Part shown: positions 59,970 to 64,000 of the stretch, one piece after another | How the letters are laid out: each line of letters opens with the position of its first letter | Numbering within the stretch: the first letter of the stretch is position 1 | DNA from: an uncultured Kiritimatiellota bacterium | GTDB taxonomy: Bacteria; Verrucomicrobiota; Kiritimatiellia; RFP12; UBA1067 | DNA: 64,000 nt | NCBI GenBank assembly: GCA_934635225.1 | Contig: CAKTYZ010000016.1 | Span: 11,196-75,195 of the forward strand | Direction: 5' to 3' | The notes under the pieces: generated by a model | Databases searched by the model: none | Told to the model about the DNA's origin: nothing | Seen by the model: the letters and a program-made list of their open reading frames with translations, nothing else | Position numbers and translations under genes: made by a program

Positions 59970-60940
59970 GGGCGCTCCACCTTAATCGTCGAGGCCCCGG
60001 TCCCCACATCGCGCCACTTGGACGTGTCGATGTTGACCTTGATGTTGCGCTCGGCCGCCGCTTGCGCATAGCGACGCGCCAGATCCGCCCGCATCGCCTC
60101 AATCGAACCCCACTTCCGCATGCCCTCGTCGGACATCTCCAGCGCAATATCCAGGCTCGTTCCTGCCTGCAAGTTGACCATCGCCTCATAGGGCGTCATC
60201 CACATCCGGGAAACGCGCAGCTTGTGAAGCCCCGGCGTCGCGCGGAACTCGCCCGGCGCCGAGCCGATGACCGCGCCGTCAAGTTCAACGGTCGCGCCGC
60301 CAACGACCCGCCGAAGCTCTTGAAGCTGCTCGCCGCTCGTGCCCCTCGTCTGCGACTCAAGCTCGGCAATCGTCCGGTCGATGGACGTCTGGACGTGGAA
60401 CTGGACGAGCGTCGAGTCAAGAGCCGTCGGCGCACGCCATTTCGCCGCCTTCGTCGCGACTGTCGTCGTCATGTCCATCTCCCATTGGTCCAGAAGCGTG
60501 TCATAGTATTCCGTCGCGTCAGGATCGGCATCCAGCACCGGGAAGGTGCGCGTCCAGGTCGGCATGCCGTCCACCGAGACGCCGTTTGCGTCCATCACCT
60601 TAAACGCCATGCGGAGCGAGAAGACCGTGTTGAGCCGCCCGTTCAGGTTGCGCCGCGTCGAGCCGGCACGAAGAATCGTCGCCACGGCGGCGTAATCGCT
60701 GCCGACCATCTTCGCGATGTTCGGCGAGGCCTTGAAGGCATCTGCCGCAAGCGTCGCGTCCACGATCTGGAAGCCGTCGACTTCGGCAAACGCCGCGACG
60801 ATGCGTTCGCGGATGCCGTCAATCTGCGCGTCCAATGCCGGCACGCCGCTCTTGTTCTGCACAAACACGGCGATCTTCTTGTCCGCCGCAAAACCGCCAA
60901 CCGCAATGGCGGCGAAAAACAACACAAGCAACTTCTTCAT
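59966..60940 (-). CDS. LpoB-like/PEGA-domain secreted protein
   Basis: 324 residues with a signal peptide (KKLLVLFFAAIAVGGFA). Residues 22-180 resemble the alpha/beta fold of LpoB/CsgG-like proteins (KIAVFVQNKSG, VDGFQIVDATLAADAF, ATILRAGSTRRN). Residues about 220-275 are a PEGA-like beta domain (GATVELDGAVIGSAPGEFRA). LpoB activates penicillin-binding protein 1B in enterobacteria. It lies between YcfL-like and COG3014-like genes and overlaps the latter. Confidence 0.65.
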   Translation of the reverse strand: MKKLLVLFFAAIAVGGFAADKKIAVFVQNKSGVPALDAQIDGIRERIVAAFAEVDGFQIVDATLAADAFKASPNIAKMVGSDYAAVATILRAGSTRRNLNGRLNTVFSLRMAFKVMDANGVSVDGMPTWTRTFPVLDADPDATEYYDTLLDQWEMDMTTTVATKAAKWRAPTALDSTLVQFHVQTSIDRTIAELESQTRGTSGEQLQELRRVVGGATVELDGAVIGSAPGEFRATPGLHKLRVSRMWMTPYEAMVNLQAGTSLDIALEMSDEGMRKWGSIEAMRADLARRYAQAAAERNIKVNIDTSKWRDVGTGASTIKVERP

Positions 60941-60950
60941 CTTGCCCTCC

Positions 60951-61367
60951 TCATTCGACTGTTTTGATCTCGCGGACCTGAAGACGCGCCTTGACCGCTT
61001 TCGGGTTCGGCGCGATGCCCGTGAAGGTCACGACATCGTTTCCGTCAATCACAAGCGCACGATACGGCTTCGCGTCCGCGTCTATCTCGCTGCCCTCTTC
61101 ATCCATCCAGACCATCCGCGCCTGAAGACGCTGACGACGCTTCGTCGTGGACTCAAGCGTCACCGTCGCGCGGCGAATGCCCTCGGAAGCCTCGCCGTAC
61201 GTCACCTTCCTCACCTTGATGCGGTTCGAGAGCCGATAGGAATTCTCCAAGACAGACGCTTCGCCTGACTCCGTATCGACCGTCACGCGCGTCCCGCGCG
61301 TCTCCAAGCACCCCATAAGCGTCGCCGACAGCGCCATAACGCAACCAGCCAAGAGCAATTGTTTCAT
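60951..61367 (-). CDS. YcfL-like (DUF1425) lipoprotein
   Basis: 138 residues from the ATG at 61367. The alternative ATG at 61382 is less likely because the AAAGGA ribosome-binding site lies between the two, six bases before 61367. KQLLLAGCVMALSATLMGCLETRG is a lipoprotein signal. The mature part is a beta sandwich (LSNRIKVRKVTYGEASEG, ATVTLESTTKRRQRLQARM) matching YcfL. In E. coli ycfL precedes lpoB, the same order as here. The promoter and start codon are duplicated at 63755-63881. Confidence 0.78.
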   Translation of the reverse strand: MKQLLLAGCVMALSATLMGCLETRGTRVTVDTESGEASVLENSYRLSNRIKVRKVTYGEASEGIRRATVTLESTTKRRQRLQARMVWMDEEGSEIDADAKPYRALVIDGNDVVTFTGIAPNPKAVKARLQVREIKTVE

Positions 61368-61491
61368 GATGAATCCTTTCATTATTTGCGTTCGCAGACG
61401 AGCGTCCTCCCTTGAACCTCCCGTCTCTGCGCGACATTATAGCATAAATCCTCCCCAAAATCTCGCGCACCTCAAAAGACGAATCGCGCGG
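61365..61491 (-). repeat. 127-bp direct repeat, copy in front of the intact YcfL-like gene
   Basis: It is identical to 63755-63881 except for one base (A at 61479, G at 63869). It contains the extended -10 TATGCTATAATG (TATAAT at 61441-61436), the AAAGGA ribosome-binding site and the start codon. Confidence 0.9.
61436..61444 (-). promoter_or_regulatory. Extended -10 promoter of the YcfL-like/LpoB-like/COG3014 operon
   Basis: TTTATGCTATAATG on the minus strand with TATAAT at 61441-61436. A second copy of the same element is at 63831-63826 in the duplicated sequence. No clear -35. Confidence 0.6.
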
Positions 61492-61604
61492 GAAATGGCA
61501 ACCGCTGGACGTACCCGGAGTACGACATCGGCAAGGCAAGGGCCTCCATAAACGAGGGCAGGGGCAACACGGGCGCCCTCGTCTTGCCTGCTGGCGACAG
61601 GCTC

Positions 61605-61628
61605 CGAGGCGACGCCGGCGTCGCCTCG
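61605..61628. repeat. 24-bp perfect palindrome downstream of the GH43-like gene
   Basis: CGAGGCGACGCC is followed directly by GGCGTCGCCTCG. It lies 24 bases beyond the stop of the GH43-like gene. It could form a strong hairpin and act in mRNA 3' end formation or as a repeat element; there is no U run. Confidence 0.65.
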
Positions 61629-61651
61629 CCAGGGGGCCCTTGCTGTCGACG

Positions 61652-62698
61652 TCAAAGACGGGGCGTCAGGCGCAGGGGCGACACGCCGTCGTCCGTGAAG
61701 TCGAAGAACGCCGCGCGTTCAAGCCGCTCGGCCATGTTCTCAGGCTGGTGGATCGTGAAGACGGGCTGCCCGTCAAACGTGCGGAACAGCATGCCATGCC
61801 CGCCGTTCCCGGAGAAAAGGGTCTTGTGGCCGCCCCACGGGCCCGCGAGCCGGCCGCTCCGCGACTCGGCGACCAGCACGCGATAAGGGCCGCTCTTGCG
61901 CTGGGCGAGCGGAACCTTCGAGCCCTCGTGATGGTCGCCGCCAATCGACGTCGTCGACCAGAAGACGAAGAGCTTGCCGCTTTTCGGCGACCGGTAGACG
62001 AACGGGCCGTCCATGATGCCCCAAAGCGTCGTCGGCGCGACGTCCGACACCTTGAAGATCGTCTTCGGCTCCCCCGCGAAAGCCGACAGGTCGTCCTTCA
62101 GCGGCGCGACCGCGCATTCGCCCACCCGGATCTGCGGCCAGTTCCAGCTGAAGACCAGGTAGGGCTTGCCGTCCTCCACCCACAGCGTGCCGTCAAGAGC
62201 CTGACGGTCAATCGGCGTCAGGGGCCTGTCCGACACGGGCTCGTAGGGGCCGTCAAGGCTCTTCGAGCGGAACACGTAGACGCCGCGCCGGAGCCTGGAG
62301 TCGCGCTCGAAAGCCCGCGTGGCAACGAACTCGGGATCGTCATTCAGCCGCCGCAGCGGCGGCTCGACCCGGATGTCCCGCCCCAGCGTGACGAAGGCGT
62401 ACCAGGCGCCCTTGTAGCGGTGGACTTCCGGCGCCCACGTGTCCACGACCTTCCAGGACTCCGGAATCGAGAGGACTTTCTTCGCCTCCGACCAGTCCTT
62501 CAGGTCGCGGCTCGTCCGCACTGACACGCCCACGCCGTTCGTCTGCCACTGGTCGCTGACGAAGAGTCGGTAGAGCCCGTCCTCTGGCGAGGCGACGACA
62601 TAAGGGTCTCGGACGCGGAACGAATCGATCGGCACGCCGCGCACGGCCACCGGACAGAGCGTGGCGGCGCACAGTCCGACAAGAGAACTCCGAAGCAC
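61652..62698 (-). CDS. GH43-like secreted glycoside hydrolase
   Basis: About 348 residues from the GTG at 62698, where a signal peptide (LRSSLVGLCAATLCPVAV) begins. An ATG at 62764 is possible. The longer frame starting at 62878 is rejected because its first 38 codons (VALRGKPDAGNPHVRFDEG) are the translated domain V and VI of a group II intron. FRVRDPYVVASPEDGLYRLF carries the catalytic Asp of the five-bladed propeller. IMDGPFVY, and SGPYEPVSDRP and GSKVPLAQRKSGPY-type blades, follow. Substrate is probably an arabinan- or xylan-like side chain. The gene lies alone between the intron and the YcfL operon. Confidence 0.78.
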   Translation of the reverse strand: MLRSSLVGLCAATLCPVAVRGVPIDSFRVRDPYVVASPEDGLYRLFVSDQWQTNGVGVSVRTSRDLKDWSEAKKVLSIPESWKVVDTWAPEVHRYKGAWYAFVTLGRDIRVEPPLRRLNDDPEFVATRAFERDSRLRRGVYVFRSKSLDGPYEPVSDRPLTPIDRQALDGTLWVEDGKPYLVFSWNWPQIRVGECAVAPLKDDLSAFAGEPKTIFKVSDVAPTTLWGIMDGPFVYRSPKSGKLFVFWSTTSIGGDHHEGSKVPLAQRKSGPYRVLVAESRSGRLAGPWGGHKTLFSGNGGHGMLFRTFDGQPVFTIHQPENMAERLERAAFFDFTDDGVSPLRLTPRL

Positions 62699-62819
62699 GT
62701 TCGCTTTTCGTCTTCCTTTCCCGCAAGGGCCCACGGCGAATGCGCACGAGGCAAGGATCTGCATTCTGTAGAGTAGAGACCCACGCCTTGGCGTTGCCGC
62801 CGGTGCGACTTCCCCCTCA

Positions 62820-62857
<38 letters not shown>

Positions 62858-62922
62858 CCGTAGAGCTACGTTCGTCATGGCTTGGCCTGTCCTTTCTCTG
62901 CTTTCGCAATTGTTGCCGATGA

Positions 62923-62931
62923 ATTATACCG
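62923..62931 (-). promoter_or_regulatory. Promoter-like element between the truncated maturase and domain V
   Basis: TCGGTATAATTC with TATAAT at 62928-62923, followed 40 bases later by AAAGGACAGGCCATG. It may drive the GH43-like gene through the remaining intron 3' end. A TTGACA lies only 13 bases upstream, too close for a normal -35. Confidence 0.4.
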
Positions 62932-62943
62932 ATTTTTTTCCTG

Positions 62944-63228
62944 TCAATACCGCCGTCTGCGGACATCCGCCCATCTGAGCCAGTGCATACCGTAGCGGTA
63001 GGTCTTCTCGTGGAGTTCCCTCTGAATCCCCTTGACGAACCCTTCCGCTCCGCCCTCGCCCCGCTCTATCATCTGGAAGGTGATTCCGTCCACGCCCGGT
63101 GCGCCGCCATTGGCCTTGACGCGCTCCCACGCGCAACGCATCGTCTCGTCGTGGAGAACCCACCTGTACAGGTTGTGGAAGCGGGACTTCGGCTCTGCTT
63201 CCGCCTTTCTTGCCAGTCTCTCCGTCAT
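62944..63228 (-). pseudogene. Truncated group II intron reverse transcriptase/maturase
   Basis: From the ATG at 63228, MTERLARKAEAEPKSRFHNL continues with RWVLHDETMRCAWERVKANG and GAPGVDGITFQMIE, the N-terminal part (RT domain 0 and the start of domain 1) of intron-encoded proteins. After EKTYRYG the sequence departs from the family and stops at 62944. The YADD polymerase motif and the maturase domain are missing. Frame upstream of 63228 is open but corresponds to intron RNA. Confidence 0.8.
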
Positions 63229-63754
63229 CAGCGCGTGGTCGGGGTACTTCGTGAGGTTGCGCTTCGCGCCTATCTCCCGGATCTCCCTCTCCGTCAAGTG
63301 CCGTTTACGCAGTCGCTCCGCGCCGCTTCCCTTTGAGACGCTCTTCGGGCAGAGCCCCTTCGCTCCGCGGTCATTACCCGCTTCCCCGCCACTGCGGACT
63401 CCTCCGACTCCTGCCGTCGGCTTCCCGTCGGCAGGTCTCCCAAGTTCCTGTGCTGAACTTTCCGAACGCGCCATGTCCCTATACCCCGTCCCGTCGGGCG
63501 CACCGCGTAATGGTTTCGGCGCGTCCGTTTCGGCTTCGGCTGTCATGACCCGCTTGGCCACGGGATGCCTTTCGGTTGGAAGTATCGAGGCGTACATACG
63601 GGACTTCACTTTCGTTTGGCTCATTCGTTCGTCGGGCTGGGCTTCTGCGCGTCGGTCGCCCTCCGCACAGCCAGCCGTCCTATCAACGTGCCATTCTCTT
63701 CGTTGAGTAGATTCCTTTCATTCTACGAGTTCAGCCAAGTTTTGCTTGGCGCAC

Positions 63755-63881
63755 CATGATGAATCCTTTCATTATTTGCGTTCGCAGACGAGCGTCCTCC
63801 CTTGAACCTCCCGTCTCTGCGCGACATTATAGCATAAATCCTCCCCAAAATCTCGCGCACCTCAAAAGGCGAATCGCGCGG
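63755..63881 (-). repeat. 127-bp direct repeat, copy in front of the group II intron
   Basis: It duplicates 61365-61491 (promoter, ribosome-binding site and ATG of the YcfL-like gene) with one base change. On the minus strand the ATG is followed directly by the intron's GTGCGCC instead of AAACAATTG. It is the 5' exon of an intron insertion right after the start codon. Confidence 0.9.
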
Positions 63882-63908
63882 TCCAGCGGGAAAGCGGGAA
63901 TGATCGAA

Positions 63909-64000
63909 TCAACGCGGCGACGGCTCGCCGACGCGGTTTCCCGCCGCGACGACGCCCGTGCAGCTCTCGGGGTCGTAGGTGACGCCCGGCGCGGCGACGT
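63909..64000 (-). CDS. 3' end of an unknown gene cut by the window edge
   Basis: The minus strand ends in frame with VTYDPESCTGVVAAGN and RVGEPSPR then TGA at 63911-63909. The rest lies outside the window. Composition looks coding and secreted-protein-like, but 30 residues are too few to name it. Confidence 0.4.
   Translation of the reverse strand, partial: VAAPGVTYDPESCTGVVAAGNRVGEPSPR

Noticed and set aside
61494..61651. A plus-strand reading WTYPEYDIGKARAS with coding-like composition
   Set aside because: Too short, no start or family; it may be a fragment but could equally be chance, and it contains the 24-bp palindrome.
63229..63624. N-terminal part of the open frame before the maturase start at 63228
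   Set aside because: This stretch corresponds to intron domains I-III; its distance to the intron 5' end fits RNA, not protein.

Overview
The window is a GC-rich bacterial chromosome segment from a Gram-negative (lipoproteins, an LpoB-like cluster, an MlaF-like ATPase). It is probably a member of the PVC superphylum, with Kiritimatiellota or a related Verrucomicrobiota lineage the best guess. That placement is inference from the mix of large secreted glycosidase and discoidin proteins, XylR-type AraC and GntR/LacI regulators, DUF2851, a BspA-LRR/caspase protein and the general protein style; no rRNA is present to settle it. Almost everything is on the minus strand. Only the XylR-like regulator and a MATE pump (28.4-31.0 kb) are on the plus strand.

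Layout. 0-9.3 kb: a minus-strand operon of secreted carbohydrate-active proteins. It has a GH29 fucosidase fused to an alpha/beta hydrolase, a discoidin protein with an 11-G tract, a large glycosidase-like lipoprotein, and a partial glycosidase-like protein at the left edge. 9.4-16.8 kb: a polyamine ABC transporter operon (potA, potB, potC), followed by an MlaF-like ATPase, an Mpv17/PMP22-like membrane protein and a GntR regulator. A two-gene restriction-modification cassette (EcoRI-like nuclease and D12-class methylase) sits exactly at the ATGA junction between potA and potB. 16.9-28.3 kb: rpoC, rpoB, citrate synthase, RNase P RNA, a zinc-ribbon coiled-coil protein, tRNA-His and tRNA-Thr. 30.8-37.6 kb: DUF2851, recA, YraN, an unknown protein, comM, comF and a nucleotidyltransferase. 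This looks like a DNA-uptake/recombination cluster, and its comM promoter carries 11-bp direct repeats. 37.8-43.6 kb: a lipoprotein, a secreted protein and the LRR-caspase protein. 44.2-48.2 kb: trpCBAF behind a classical attenuator whose leader peptide has three consecutive Trp codons; a 30-bp direct repeat flanks the whole operon. 48.3-53.7 kb: ClC channel, DJ-1 protein, membrane-anchored RRM protein, rpoD and epmA. 53.7-58.5 kb: a double SdpI protein, a methyltransferase, yidC, yidD, rnpA, rpmH and tRNA-Met. 58.6-61.4 kb: a COG3014/LpoB-like/YcfL-like trio. 61.6-64 kb: a GH43-like gene, a degenerate group II intron, and a 127-bp duplication of the YcfL promoter and start codon.

Promoters. 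Several units share one form: TTGACG or TTGCGG, an 18-bp spacer, then TATAAT or TATACT (trp, tRNA-Thr/His, gltA, rpoB, the 39.8-kb gene, a putative ncRNA at 44.1 kb, tRNA-Met/rpmH). Others rely on an extended -10 of the form TATGnTATAAT with a weak -35 (potA, rpoD, the 37.6-kb gene, YcfL). A few starts lie within about 10 bases of the -10 box and are probably leaderless.

The strongest candidates for something new are the seamless insertion of the restriction-modification cassette in the pot operon, the com/recA cluster with its unknown protein and repeat-containing promoter, the structured RNA candidate at 44.0 kb, and the rearranged group II intron locus at the right end. All assignments come from reading the sequence. 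No database search was possible.
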